From NCBI GenBank assembly GCA_016748015.1, contig JAAOMT010000303.1, positions 66,257 to 130,256 of the forward strand: a stretch of 64,000 bases of DNA. The letters are read 5' to 3'. Position numbers and translations under genes: made by a program. Positions 22,613 through 34,899 of this stretch are shown here, in pieces. Under the pieces are notes generated by a model. It made no database searches. It saw only the letters and a program-made list of their open reading frames with translations, and was not told the DNA's origin. The DNA comes from Geosiphon pyriformis (lineage: Eukaryota > Glomeromycota > Glomeromycetes > Archaeosporales > Geosiphonaceae). Position 1 is the first letter of the stretch. Each line of letters starts with the position of its first letter.

Positions 22613-24908
22613 GTAGTTTGGTTTGGAAATTTGCTACATGCAATGTTCGGGGTATTAATGTTCCCGCAAAGCAAGCGGATGTTGTTCGTTGGCATGTGAG
22701 CTCAGGAAATATGGTTTCTTTTATTACTGAGACTAAGTTGAGGTTCTCTTCTGGGCCGTGGTTAAAGGATAAATTTGATGGAGTGCGAATATTTTCTTCT
22801 GGCTTGGATAAGGGTTTTATGGGTGCTGGGGTTGCAATTGTTATGAACACTTCTTTGGCCTGTCATGTATTTAAGGTGGAGGAGATTCCTGGTCGGGTTA
22901 TTTCTGTTTGGCTTCTGTTTAAGGGCAAGCTCTCGGTTACTGTTTTGGGGTTGTATGCTGGTGCCTCCTCTGGGGCTAGATTTGGTCAGGCTTCTGAAGT
23001 TAACACCCTCATTGCAAAGGCAGTCAACTCCAGCAATTTTGTTGTCTTGGGTGGGGACTTTAATGAGAATGGATCTGGTAGGAGTGCTAGTTTCAAGTTT
23101 TGTTTGAGTTTAGGTTTGGTCAATTCATTTGTTGGTCATTATTTGGCTAATTCTTATACATGGAGCAATTCGAGAGGGGTTGGGAAAACAATTGATTACA
23201 TTTTTGTTGGTGGTAATTTGGCTACTGCTGTTGCTGGCCATCAAGTTGTCTCTGTTTTAGATTTCTTTGATACTGATCACAAGGCTGTTGTAGTTTCAAT
23301 CGGTTTGGGTGGACTTCTAAATGTACAATTGAACAGTTTGCGCAAGCAGGCGAATAAGGATCGTTGGAAGTTCAAAATCAAGAATGCTAACTGTGTTGGA
23401 TGGGCTAAGTTTAAGGATCTCTCATCAGCTAAACTTTTGTCCTTGGGTGAGGTGTTCTCTGATGCCGAAATACGTGGTGATGTGGATGCTATGTGGGCAG
23501 TTTTGGTGGGAGCTGTGGTGGATTCTGCTGATGTGACATTTTCGAGACATTGGTTTAGTGAGTTCAAGTATTCGAGAAACAAACATTCTTCTAGGTTTTT
23601 TGGTCTGGAATTGTTGGTGGCCAAGATTGTCAAGAAAATTTGTTCTGGTGACTTGCTGGGCGCTGATCGTCTTGTGAGTAAATGGTCGACTCTGGATGAC
23701 GTGAAGGCTCGTGCTTTCAAGGACTTGGTTGGCTCGGGTGTTAAATCTGATGTTGTTGTTAGACATTTGTCATTGGTTTGCAGAGATTATAGGAGGTCGA
23801 AGATGTTTGAGTCAAGGTTGGCTGAGGAAGCTTTGGTTAGGAAGGCAATTGAGAAGTGCATGGATAATTTCTGTTCGGATAAGGGTAGTATGATTAGGAG
23901 TGTGTTGGAAAAGCCTTTTCACAAGGTTGTGTTGGATCACTTAATAGTTGATGATGATCTGGTTTTGTTGCCTGAAGAGGTGAAGTCCAGTGTGGACAGA
24001 ATAATGGAGGGGTGGACGAGGAAACGCTCTGTACAGTCAGTGCTTCCTGGTCTTTGGGCTCGTCAGTACGCACCTTTGGACCATGTTCGGGATGATGCTT
24101 TTTCGGGTGTTATGAGTACAATCAGTATGGGCGAGTTACTTTCTGTTGTTGGTGGTCTTCCTGATGACAAGGCTGCTGGTTTGTCTGGTGTTCCTAATGA
24201 GTTATGGAAACATGGTAGTGAGGTGGTTTTGGGGTGCCTGTTGGCGCTGTTTAATAAATCTTTGTCTGATAGTGTGGTGTCTGTTTTGTGAAAGAGGGCT
24301 TGGGTGTCAATGATTCCTAAGCCTTATGACTGGGATGGAGTTCTTATGAACACTCGGCCCATTGCTTTGATTGAGACTGCCAGAAAAATTCTTTCCAAGA
24401 TTCTGTCTGACCGTATTTCAATGGCTTGTAGCAAGTTCAATGTTCTTCAGGGTGACAATTTTTCGGTGCTGAAGGGTATGTCAACACAATCTCTAGTGTT
24501 CGCTGTTGGTTCGGTAATTGAAGATGCCATTGAGAAGGATAGGGAGTTATGGTTGGTCTTGCAAGATATGCGAAAAGCTTACGATTCAGTTGGGTGGCAT
24601 CATTTAAGAGCTAGTTTGCGGTGTGTCAAGATGTGTGAGAGGTTCATAAGGTTTTTTGGTGGTATTCATGAGGATAGAGTTAATAGGGTAATGACTGACT
24701 TTGGTTTGTCTGGTGGTTATAAGGTGCATGATGGGCTGGACCAGGGTGAGGTCTTTTCACCACTTCTTTGGAGAATTTTTTACGATCTGCTTTTGTGTGA
24801 GGTTAAAAGGCACAAACAATTGTGTGGGTACCGGATTGATACTAAGTTTGTTTCCAAATCTGGCAGAATTGAGGGCAGTTGTGGTTTAACATCGTATTTT
24901 TCAGCTGG
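22609..24908 (+). pseudogene. LINE C ORF2 5' part (endonuclease and RT up to motif B)
   Basis: The reading starts at ATA 22609, where LINE B has ATG, so one G-to-A change removed the start and turned the ORF1 TGA into TAA. The APE endonuclease has CNVRG, TETKL, GGDFNENG, IDYIFVGGN and DTDHKAV. RT has IALIETARKILSKILSDRI, DMRKAYDSVGW (motif A) and DGLDQGEVFSPLLW (motif B). A single TGA at 24289-24291 replaces a family Trp. Sense-strand coding stops at codon SAG, 24908, where the inverted block begins, just before RT motif C. Confidence 0.9.
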
Positions 24909-27153
24909 ACAAGGGAGCCCAGAAACAACGCCAATGTTACAGACCAAACCAGCCTTCTCCATTACCACCCGGTGGCTGGCTCTAGACAACCATACTTTAG
25001 CACGATGTAATCCAACAACAAACCTGACATAATCAACAATCCGAGCAGTGGCCACCTTTTTTTCCTCAAAAACATCACAAGCCTCCTCATACCACTCCTC
25101 CAGCACAAACCCCTTGCACACCAAAGTGTACAGCCCAACATCACTGGAACATTGAGATAAAACCCGCAACACAGCAGAAGCAGGGGAACCACCAGCCAGA
25201 GCTGACCAATGGGCAGAAGCCTCCACCAAAATCTTACCACGAATGCCAGACTCATGAACATAAGTAAAAACGTGGTCAGAGAACTCCACCTTACCACAAA
25301 ACAAACACAACACACTAGGGTAGCACTTATCATACAATCTCTTCCTTACAGCCACCGGCAACCTCCTGTGCACAGCCTTCATAATATAAGTGCGAAGTGT
25401 TGAGGATGCGCGGCTAGTGAACTCAGCAAGCATATGAGAATCAAGATGCCACACCTTTGCCGTGACAACCCAGTCTATGCAACCAATCATCACATCCGGA
25501 ACAACATCACAGCCAGCCCCAGCTTCCCAACGAGCACAACAAATCGATCGAAAAATATTCCTTACAAAATGACGGGCATTACCAGAAACAGTGATACCCT
25601 CAGCAACCAAAAAATGTTCACGCACATCGGCACAAAGGAAAAAGGGAGACCCAGAAGCAGCCCCAGCAGCCAAGTCAGCTCTCACATTACCAGGAATTCC
25701 AGAGTGTCCCTTCTCCTTAACCCAACTCATGCTGAGATCCTTGTCCCTGACCAAATTGAAAATATGACGCCTTTCCAGCCAGCATTGATTATGGAAATCA
25801 GGGGCAACCAAAAACATCTCAGACACACATGCATCAATGGCAGCCTGGCTGTCAAGACGTAACACCACAGTACTTGAAGAAGGAACACACTCCAAAGCCA
25901 AAGCGACAGTCTGTAACTTGGCCATAGTAGATGACACAAGACCATGAACAGCGACACCAATGCTCTTATCCAAGACCGGAAAGTATGCAGCAGCACCACA
26001 GGCGACCTCAGCAGAGCCTGCATTCCTCAAAGACCCATCCGTGAAAACTTCAAAAAAGCCTGACCAAATGTCATGCAATCCATCTTTAACCGTAGAAAAT
26101 TCCCCAGACCCTAAAATGTCCAAACCAAGCTTGTCCGCAAAGCCAACAGAACCGGAAAATGAGTACCCCTGACCCTTCAAAAACTCAGAAGAAACCACGA
26201 ACCAGTGAGGCACAGGGCCACGCGGATCCAACCTCTTCCAACAACGAAAAGTTTTCCAATCCAACAAAACACCTTTCTTATCAAAAAGCCGATCACCAAA
26301 AGCGACACCAAAATGTTTAAGAGATTTGACTGAATCAAAATACAGAGACTTTCCAAGAACAGAGGACAATGGGAACTGACCAGAACTATGAAATGCAGTG
26401 GGGAAATTGTTCACCAAAGTAAGCACATTGCCCAGAAAGATCTTCACCATCCCAGCCAAAAAATTGTTCACCAGACTAACATGCAACCTGACTGGAAACT
26501 GCAAAGGATCCAAAGAAGCCCAACCAAGAACTTGTAAGTCCAAAAACCTATGTCTAAACAAGCGCCCAAGAATGCCAGAGGCATTAGAGAATGTCATCAA
26601 AGCAGCAATCTTCCCTTCTGACTGCACCTGCTTAAAAGGCTTTAGGCCATACAATGAGGGATGATGCAAAGCAGCATCAGGAAAATCGCGGGGGAGACAA
26701 GCCTTGAACCTAAGACCCTTTCTAACCAAGACATCCCACTTGCGGCAAACATTAGATGAGACAAAACTGAACTGAGTACGATAGCCAACAATAGACTGCA
26801 AAACAGCCGACACCAGATAGGAGAATTGTTTGTCTGTAATAGCCTTTCTAAGCACAACATTGACGAAAAAACGTACATCCGCATGAGCCTTGGCAACACT
26901 CGGCTTGGAAAGCCCTTCAGTCGACAGAAAAATACCTAGATATCGATGTGCTTCCCCTTTCTTGGCAATAGAAATTGGCTGACCACAAATGTTCAGTGAA
27001 GCAACTTTAACGCCCCGATTAATGGGAATAGCTACCGTCTTCTCACTATTGATAGAAATATCATTGAGCACAAAAAATTCACTGGCAATGTTCAAAGCAT
27101 ATTGAGTAGAAGTCTGACAATTTCCAACCCAGATCGTATCATTGACAAACGCG
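24909..27153 (-). pseudogene. LINE C ORF2 middle part in inverted orientation
   Basis: On the minus strand this reads from AFVNDTIWVG at 27153 through the RT thumb, linker, RNase H (FTDGSLRNAG, MAKLQ, LDSQAAIDA, RADLAAG) and the CLFCGKVEFSDHVF region to SGLPC at 24909, with no stop. Both ends meet the flanking plus-strand coding in frame when the block is turned back. Catalytic changes are FVND (first Asp of RT motif C lost) and Lys in place of the conserved RNase H Glu. It looks like a long 771-codon gene, but the part below 24909 is antisense of the plus-strand ORF2. Confidence 0.92.
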
Positions 27154-27294
27154 GGTGTGTCTTCGGTTTTGTCTGACAGTGTTGTGAGATTACTTGGTTT
27201 GGCTGATTCCTTTGCTGTTAGCTTTGGTCATCGGAAGCCTTATTGTTTCTTTTCTGGTCTGGGTGGCAGTGTGCGAGTAGTTATAGATGTGTAG
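27154..27294 (+). pseudogene. LINE C ORF2 C-terminal end
   Basis: The plus strand resumes with GVSSVLSDSVVRLLGLADSF and ends at TAG 27292-27294. It aligns with the C-termini of B, D and E (VVxLLGIAxAFGxxFG then FFSGI). It is in frame with the end of the inverted block. Confidence 0.9.
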
Positions 27295-27303
27295 TGTTGC
27301 CTT

Positions 27304-27324
27304 GTCTGGCCTGAGTGGCTAGCC
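27304..27324 (+). other. LINE C 3'-UTR stem-loop
   Basis: Arms GTCTGGCC and GGCTAGCC surround loop TGAGT. Position 4 is a T-A pair where B has T-G, with one mismatch at position 2. Confidence 0.55.
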
Positions 27325-27445
27325 ACATGTAGAAAGTGCATGAGTCGCATTTAGTTTGAGCCTCTTAGTTTGGTTCTATGTACTAGATAGCAATTGGGCT
27401 GCACTCATTAAATGGTTAATAAAAAAAAAAATAAATAAATAATAA

Positions 27446-28035
27446 TTTAACTAAGTTAATTTTAATTGGTCTTAGTAATTTATTTGGGGGGAGGTTTTTT
27501 TTTTGACAAATATTATAACTTTGTATATATTGAATTATGTTTGAATAAATAGTTAATTAATAATATAATTTTTTGGTTTTTTAATTATTTTTTCATAATT
27601 AAAATATTTTGTTATTGAATCCAAGTATATATTAAACAAATTGTCTTTTTTTTGGTTTTATAATTTTTTTTAATAATTTGTTTAGCTTTTATTGGTTCTT
27701 TTAATATAGTATATTTTAATAAATAAGATAGTATTTAAATTAATAATGTATTTTATTTTATTTATTCTAAGATAATTTTTTTTTAAACTATTAAATATTA
27801 ATATATTAATATAATTATTAACAAGTTTAATTATTTATGTTGTTGAATTTTTGGTAATAAATAATTTAAATCTTTTATACTTGTTTTATTTGTAACAAGT
27901 TATTAATTTTTATTTTTTATTTTTTATTTTATAATAAACTTTGTATTTAAATAATAAAAATATAGTTTTTTATTTAGTATTTTTGTAATAATATCAATTT
28001 TTTATGATTTATATAAATATTAAATTTTTTGTAAA
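27446..28035. other. AT-rich spacer
   Basis: T-rich and A/T sequence with one short G-run (27485). No gene is seen. Confidence 0.6.
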
Positions 28036-28047
28036 AATATTTTTTTT
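28036..28047 (+). repeat. 5' target-site duplication of LINE E
   Basis: AATA followed by eight T is identical to 30634-30645 and directly touches the first LINE base. A/T-rich sequence makes chance matches easier, but both copies abut the element ends. Confidence 0.65.
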
Positions 28048-30512
28048 GTGGATATAGGTTGAATTCTCATTTTGTTTCCAAAAGTGGTAGTATTGAATCT
28101 CAGACTGGGCTCTCTTCTTTTTTTGTTGCTAGTGCTTTTGTCGATAATACAATCTGGATTGGTAGCAGTCAAAATACTACTTAGCATATTCTCAATGTAG
28201 CTAGTGAATTTTTTCAAATTAATGACATTTCAATCAATAACAACAAGACAGTAGCCATTCCCATCAATAGCAGGGTCAGCATTCCCTTTCTTTCCATCAG
28301 TGGTTCGCCAATCTCCATTGCCAAAAAAGGTAAATCTCATCAGTACTTGGGTATTTTTCTCTCAACTGAGGGTCTTTCGAAGCCTAGTTTGGCTAAGGTG
28401 AACTCAAATGTTTGTTTTTTCACCAATCTGGTTCTAAGAAAGATGGTTTCGGATAAGCAATTTTTGTATCTGATGTCGGCAGTCTTCCATCCTATAATCA
28501 ACTATAGAATGCAGTTCAGCTTTGTTCCTGTTGATATGTGCACCAAATAGGATGCTTTGATTTGCAAAGGCTTGAAACTTAAATCTGGTTTTCTGCTGGA
28601 TTTTTCTAGTAATATGATTTACCATCCTTCTTTTTATGGTTTAAAGTCTTTTTCACAGTATCAGTCCGAATGTAAGGTTGTTTTACTTGTTAGTTTTGCA
28701 AACTCTAGTGGGATTTTGGAGCATTTGTTTAGTCACAGGTCTCATAACTTGTAAGTTCTGTGTTGGCGACCAATCTATCCATTGATCTCTCTTATTCGTA
28801 TTTGTGTCAGTATTTCTAATAATTTCTTGGCTGGTGTGGTTTCTATCCTTCTTGACTGCAGGCTGTCTTTGGGTGGTTTTTTGGCCAGTGCTTTCTGGTT
28901 TCACGGTGGGGTTCCTATGTCTGTTGTTCTTGGCAATTCTTTGTTTTTTAAGTTTTTGCCATCCCTTTGGCATTATGGCATTGTCTTCGTGGACCAGCTT
29001 TGGGATCGTCGTGGTGATGTCTTTAGCTGGCTCACCTTTAAGTGGTGGAAGAGACTAGATCCTCATGGTCTGGTTCCTGAATGGTTCGAATATTCAGTCG
29101 AGTTCCTTGTGACTTTCCGTTCTTCTCTTTCAGTCTCAGTTGGTGTTGGTTCTATTGACATTTGTGGTTCTGATGATTTTATGTCTGTATGTGATCATCT
29201 TTCTTGGATTGGTGCTAATAGTTTGTCTGTGTATATAGATAGGTCATTAAAAAATTTGGGCATGACTGGTTGTAGGGCTGGAGCTGCTGCCTTTTTTGAG
29301 AATGTTAACTTGGGTTTGGGTATTAATGTTCAGGGTTTGGTGTCATCTACTTTGGCAGAATTGCAGACTATAGCGTTGGCTCTGGAGTGCGTACTTGTGG
29401 CTCGTTCTGTTTGTCTGTTTTCAGATAGTCAGGTGGCCTTGGATGCTTGCATGTTGGAGATTAACTTAGTGTATCCTGACTTTTGCAATCAGTGTTGGGT
29501 CAAGTGTCAGCATATTAGGAATGTTATTTGTAGTAAAAATTTAAGAGTTAATTGGCACAAGGTTAAGAGTCACTCTGGTGTGTTGGGAAATGATCGAGCC
29601 GATAGCATTATTGATGCTGCGACTCTCTCTGATTGGTTTCTTCCTTCTTATATTGATAAACATTTTTTGTTGGCAGATGATAGTATTATCTCTGGTAATT
29701 CTAGACACTTTGTTCGAGACATTTTTTATGCTGTTTGTTAAGCGTGTTGAAAGGTCAGTTCCAGTTCTGGGTTTCTACCTGGAGATTTGCACTTGGATGT
29801 TGATTGGCCTGGTTCTTTTAGGGTTTGGCATTCTGATTCACATATGGCAACAGGTTTCACCAGCAGGCGTACTGCTAACATTCATACTTATCTTATAAAG
29901 GCTTTGCACCGTCAGCTTTCCATGGCTGTTCGAAAGTGGATTTATGATAGATGTTACTCTAGTGTTCTGTGTCTGTATTGTGGTGAGGTAAAGGTGTCTG
30001 ATCATGTATTTTTTTGTGTAATTGATGATTCAGCTCATCATTAGGTTTTGGAATCCTGTATGTCTTCTTGGAAGATGCTTTCTGGTCTTTCTCTCTTTTT
30101 TTCAAATGTATTGCAGCTGCTGTCAACCTGTGCTTCAGATTTCCTGGTTTCCTCAGCTTTTTACAAAGGTTTTGTTTTCAAAGGATAGATTCAGGAGGCT
30201 GTTTCCATCTTCCATAATTCCAAAGTTGCTAGTATTAAGATTGCTGATTTTGTGTGCTTTCTTTGTGTTGCTTTCAGGAATAACATTTGGTTGGTCTATG
30301 CCAAGCATTGCATATACATGGAAAAAAATGGCCTAATTCTGATGGATGGCTTAATTTCTGTCTCAGTTTCTGGTTTGGTTTCGAGATTCTTAGATGGTGT
30401 GGTTAAATTGCTTGGTATTGCTGAAGCTTTTGGCATCCGTTTTGGCTTTTGCAAATCTTGTTCTTTTTTCTTAGGTATTGGTGACCTGGTTTCTGTTAAT
30501 ATAATTGCGTAG
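28048..30512 (+). pseudogene. LINE E ORF2 3' part, nonsense-riddled
   Basis: The reading stays in one frame to TAG 30510-30512, with stops near 28182, at 28548, 28752 and 29739 and near 30042, and no frameshift seen. Motif C reads FVDN. The RT thumb and linker are at 28200-28900. RNase H (29230-29610) has IDRS in place of TDGS, then LAELQ, SDSQVALDA and DRADSI. The C-terminal CLYCGEVKVSDHVFFC is at about 29960-30020. At least one stop (28548) is Trp in relatives. As a truncated copy it had no complete RT from the moment of insertion. Confidence 0.88.
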
Positions 30513-30521
30513 TATTGTCCT

Positions 30522-30542
30522 AACTGGCTCGAGTGGCTGGTC
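30522..30542 (+). other. LINE E 3'-UTR stem-loop
   Basis: Arms AACTGGCT and GGCTGGTC surround loop CGAGT, with seven of eight positions pairing when G-U is allowed. Confidence 0.55.
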
Positions 30543-30633
30543 ATATGTAGAAAGTACATAATTCACACTTAGTTTAGATCATTTCTTTAATGTATAGTTC
30601 TAAGTAGTGTTTGGATTTCACTCATTAAATATT

Positions 30634-30645
30634 AATATTTTTTTT
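30634..30645 (+). repeat. 3' target-site duplication of LINE E
   Basis: An exact copy of 28036-28047. Confidence 0.65.
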
Positions 30646-32589
30646 ACTTTATAATAATTTAGTATATTATTAAGTGTTTTAATATGAAAGTTTTATAATT
30701 TTATTTAATTAAACTTAAATTTTAATTAATATATATTACAATTAAAAATAAATTGTTTTAATTTTTTAAAAATTTTTTTTATATATTTATTTGTTATATA
30801 TTTATTTATTTATAATTAATATTTTTTATTTGCAATTAATAAAATAATTAAACAATTACTAAAAAGTTTTTAATAAATTATTAATAGTATTTAGTTTGTT
30901 TCGAAAATTTTTTTAATTTAGTTAAGTTTTTAAATCTTGAAAAGTTCTTTATCTTTTTAATTTTTTGGATTTGTTTTAATATTATTTTTGTTTATTATAT
31001 GTTAAAAATTTAAGTGCTGTTTTTTTAAAAAAACATTTATTGGTATTAAGTTTTAATTTAATTTATTAAAACTATTTAAATACTTGCTGTAAATAATAAA
31101 AATGTTTATTGAAAGTTTTTAAAAATATATTAATATTATCTAAATAATAATAATTAATTTTTATAATATATTAGAATATATAATTTTTATTAATTAATAA
31201 ATATTGCTAATATATTAATTAATTTAAATAACGTTATATTAAATTTAAAGTTTTTTTTATATATAATAAATACAATCTTTTTATTATTATTTAAATCTAT
31301 AACTATTTATTAATAATTATTATTTAAACTTAATATAAAAAACTATTTCTTTTTATAAATTAAATAATTTTTGAATTTGTAAAATTAAGTAATTATTATC
31401 ATAAATAATAATATTAAGCTTGTAATAATAGATATAAAACTGGATTTTTTTTTGAATTAATATTACTAATAATAACTATAAATTTATAAATAATTAAATT
31501 AATTTACTATTTAATATCTGATTAATTTTTTGTTAAATAATTTTATAGCTAATTAATAGTACTTAATATGTTTTTTGTTTAATTGACATAATATTTTTTA
31601 TTTTTATTTTGTGTTAAATAATATTAGTTTTTCTAAATTTATTTTTACTTACAAATATATTAATATATTAGTTAAGTAATATTTTAAATTGTATTTTTTG
31701 TAATTAGTTCAAGTTTTTTAAATTTATTTTTTTTAATTGTTTTGGTTAAAACAAATAGCATTTTTTTTCTGATCCAAATTTATAATGTAAGATTCATATA
31801 TTTACATAATTAAATAAAGTTTAAAATATATATTAATAATTAATTTTTAAATTTTAAATTTAAATATTCAATAATAATATTAACTGAAGTTTTTATATAA
31901 TTTTTAGTATTATTATAAATTAAAATTCTAATATTTTTATGTTTTTTAGTTAAAATATACATATTAGTAATAGTAGTTAATCTATTTGGCAAATTTTTGA
32001 TATTGTCTTAAAAATTTAAAATTAATTCTTAATTTTTTAGAATATAATAAAATAAAAACAATATATTTAGTAAAAATAATTTTTTTTTAATCAGTGGTTT
32101 TTTTTATTATATTAATAAATTTTTAAACAATATTTGGTAAAATTTTAATTATTTTCAATTATTTTTTGGTTTTTACTAAAATTAATTAAGTTATTTTAAT
32201 TAAAAATAAGAATATAACTTGTGTTATCTTTTTTTTAGTTTTATTTTATAGGCTTTTTCTAAATTATTTTATAGTATAATAACAATATTTTTTAAATATT
32301 TTGTATTAATTATTATTTTTTCATAGTAATTTTTTTGTTAAACTAAATTTTGATGTTAATTGCATTATTGTAGTTCTTAAAACTTTTAATATTATTTTTA
32401 AATTTGTATTACTAAAAAAATAAAATTCTAAAACTATTAAAATTTATTTAAAATATTTTAAATTAAATTTAACATTTGTTTTATGTATTTTTTTAAACAT
32501 AATATCTTTATTATTTTTGTTAAACTATTTAAGTTCTTGCTTTTTTAATAAGTTTAAAAGTATAATATATATATATATATTTTTTTTAT
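30646..32589. other. AT-rich spacer
   Basis: About 1.9 kb of nearly pure A/T ending in an (AT)n run near 32565. No gene is seen. Confidence 0.65.
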
Positions 32590-32677
32590 ATTTAATGAGT
32601 GAGATTCAAATACTGTTTAATATAATATATCAAATAATAGATCTAAACTAGATGTAAATCATGCATTTTTTACATGT

Positions 32678-32698
32678 AACCAGTCATTCAAGCCAATC
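32678..32698 (-). other. LINE F 3'-UTR stem-loop
   Basis: On the minus strand arms GATTGGCT and GACTGGTT surround loop TGAAT. Pairing is mostly kept by G-U in spite of heavy decay. Confidence 0.45.
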
Positions 32699-32724
32699 AG
32701 AACAATATTACACACCTATATAAA

Positions 32725-34829
32725 CTAAGACTAGATCTTCAACACCTAAAAAAAACAAACAAGATTTATAAAATTCAAAACTAGCACTAAATGTTTTAGC
32801 AATGCTAAGCAACTTAATTACATTATCAGAGAACTTTGATAACAAACCCAAAACTGGAATCATCATATAGTATAAGCTTATTTTTTTTCATAAATACACA
32901 ATGCTTAATATGGATCAACCAAACTTCATTCCTAAAAGCAAGACAGAAGTCATACACAAAGTTCACAACCTTTTGACTTATAACTTTAAAATTTCCAAAG
33001 ACAGATACAGTCTTTTAAATCCAACCATTAAAAACAAAGTCTTTACAAAGAGCTGTATATATTACAATATTTAGAGCACAGAAGGACAACAACTAAAACA
33101 CACATAAAGAAAAATAAAAAAGACCAGAGAGTATATTCCAAGCAACTGCATAAGCATTCAATAAACAGTGACAAACAAAATCATCAATCACACAAAAAAA
33201 AACATGGTCCAAGACCTTAATATTACCATAATACAAACACAATACACTAGGATAACACTTGTTATACAGGTGCTTCTAAATAACAACTGGCAGCTGATAG
33301 TGTAAAGTTTTTATAAAGTATGTGTAAATACCAGCAATAGACTCATTAATGAAACCAGCAGTTATATATAAATCAGAATGCCATACTAAGAATGAGCTAA
33401 ACCAATTAACATCTGAGAATAAATCATTATCCAAAACTCTAGAACCAGAACCAACTTCCCAATATACATGATAAATAAATCAAAAAATGTCACAAACAAA
33501 ATATTTAGAATTACTAGAAATCACATCATCATTGGCCAAAATATAATGTTTTTTCAATCAAGGAAGAAGATATCAGGAAAAAAGAAAAGCAATATTGGCA
33601 AGTGCATTAGCATGTACATTACCCAAAACACTTAAATGACTCTTTACTTTGTGTTAGCTAACATCTAAATTCTTTTTCTGAACAATAGTTGTAATGTGCC
33701 AATGCTTAACCTAACAACAATTCCTAAAATCTGAATATACCAGACTTAATTTTGATTTACATATATCCAAAGCAACTTGACTGTCTGTAAAAAAGTAAAC
33801 TAAACTATGAAATAGAACACATTCAAGAGCCAACACTATAGCCTGCAATTCTGCCAAAATAGAAAACATCAAACCAAAAACCTTGACACCCAAACCCAAG
33901 TTAATGTCTTCAAAAAAAACTACTGTATCAGCCTTTATGCTAAATTTTCCCAAGTCCTTTAAAGATCCATCTGTATAGACAGAAATACTACCTGTATCAA
34001 CATCTAACAAACAATTGCAAACCATTTCAAATTCATAAAACTTAAGAATATTTAAGAGCCCAAGAACACCCAAAGAAGAGAAACACATAGAAGAAAAAGC
34101 CACATTACCAAAAAAATTAACAAAAAGCTTAAACTAGTTAGGAGTTAAACCACATAAGTCCAACCTCTTCCAATGCTTAAAAGTTCTCCAATTAAAAATA
34201 GCTCCATTTTTACCATAAAACTGGTCCACAAAAGCAATGCCATATCACCAAAATGAAAGGAAAAACTCAAAAAATTTGAACTTATCAAAAATGGTTAACA
34301 TGAAGGTTTCACCATAGAAACAAAAAAAATTGTTCATATGACCACTCAGGGACAAATTGTATTTAAAAAAATACAAATTATATCTGCCAAAAAATTATTA
34401 GAAATACTGACCCTAATATAAGCAGAAGACACCAAAGGGTAAAACAGACACCAAGACAAAACTTGCAAGTCATGAGACTTGTATAAAAACAAACAACCCA
34501 AAATTCCAATAGAGTTTGCAAAATACATAACAGAAGCAATTTTGTTTTCAGCTTGAACTTGCTCAAAAGTCTTTAAACCATACAGCAAAAGATAGTAAAG
34601 TGTGTCATTAAGAAAATTGAGAAACAAACTGGACTTTAACTTCAAGTTCTTATGAATCAAAACATCTTACTTATTATATACACCAGTAAGAACAAAGTTA
34701 AATTGCATTCTGTAGCTTACTATAGAATAAAGAACTGCTAACACCAAATACAAAAACTGCTTATCAGAAACAGCCTTCCTTAGAATAAAGTTGGCAAAAA
34801 ACCAGACATCTGAATGTGCCTTAGCTAAG
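32725..34829 (-). pseudogene. LINE F ORF2 3' part (linker, RNase H, C-terminus), broken
   Basis: The longest open piece is 34103-33711, covering RNase H with YTDGSLKDLG, LAELQAIVLALECV and TDSQVALDICKS. The RT linker lies at 34660-34346. Downstream pieces at 33700-32760 show HKVKSH, NVHANALA and a CLYYGNIKVLDHVFFC motif (one Cys changed to Tyr), with many stops. RNase H catalytic Asp, Glu and Asp are kept in this copy, but the frame is lost. Confidence 0.8.
34825..34829 (+). repeat. Element G left target-site duplication
   Basis: CTAAG here matches CCAAG at 45242-45246 with one transition. The intact LINE sequence at this point is CCAAG once (complement of an AACTTGGC-type codon run). Confidence 0.75.
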
Positions 34830-34899
34830 TATTACTCATAGAATATAGGAAATATATTAGCATATAAATTAGCCAATCAGAAGTAGTTATAGTAAATGT

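Larger units (their letters stand above)
20528..27445 (+). mobile_element. LINE C, full-length with internal inversion
   Basis: A CTCTTTCTTTT 5' end (about 20532), intact ORF1, the first half of ORF2, an inverted internal block (24909-27153), the last codons of ORF2, a 3' UTR and an A/TAAA tail (27420-27445). G+C content and CpG are higher than in all other copies except J, so it is among the youngest. It lacks the ORF1 ATG seen in A and D (GCT in its place) and the ORF2 ATG (now ATA). With A it shares FVND and MAKLQ. Confidence 0.95.
28048..30633 (+). mobile_element. LINE E, 5'-truncated copy
   Basis: Homology to B and D starts abruptly at the GYRL codons just before RT motif C and runs to the 3' UTR (CACTCATTAAAT). 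Length is about 2.59 kb. It lacks ORF1, endonuclease and most of RT. A 12-bp duplication flanks it. LINE F is truncated at nearly the same residue. Confidence 0.9.
32590..34829 (-). mobile_element. LINE F 3' part, split by element G
   Basis: On the minus strand it runs from the 3' UTR (GTGAGATTC start at 32600) up to codons AKAHSDVWFF, where element G begins at 34830. The rest continues at 45247. It belongs to the B/D/E subfamily but is strongly decayed. Confidence 0.9.

Noticed and set aside
24780-27095. A 771-codon minus-strand ORF as one novel gene
   Set aside because: Most of it is the inverted middle of LINE C ORF2, and the end below 24909 is the antisense of plus-strand ORF2.
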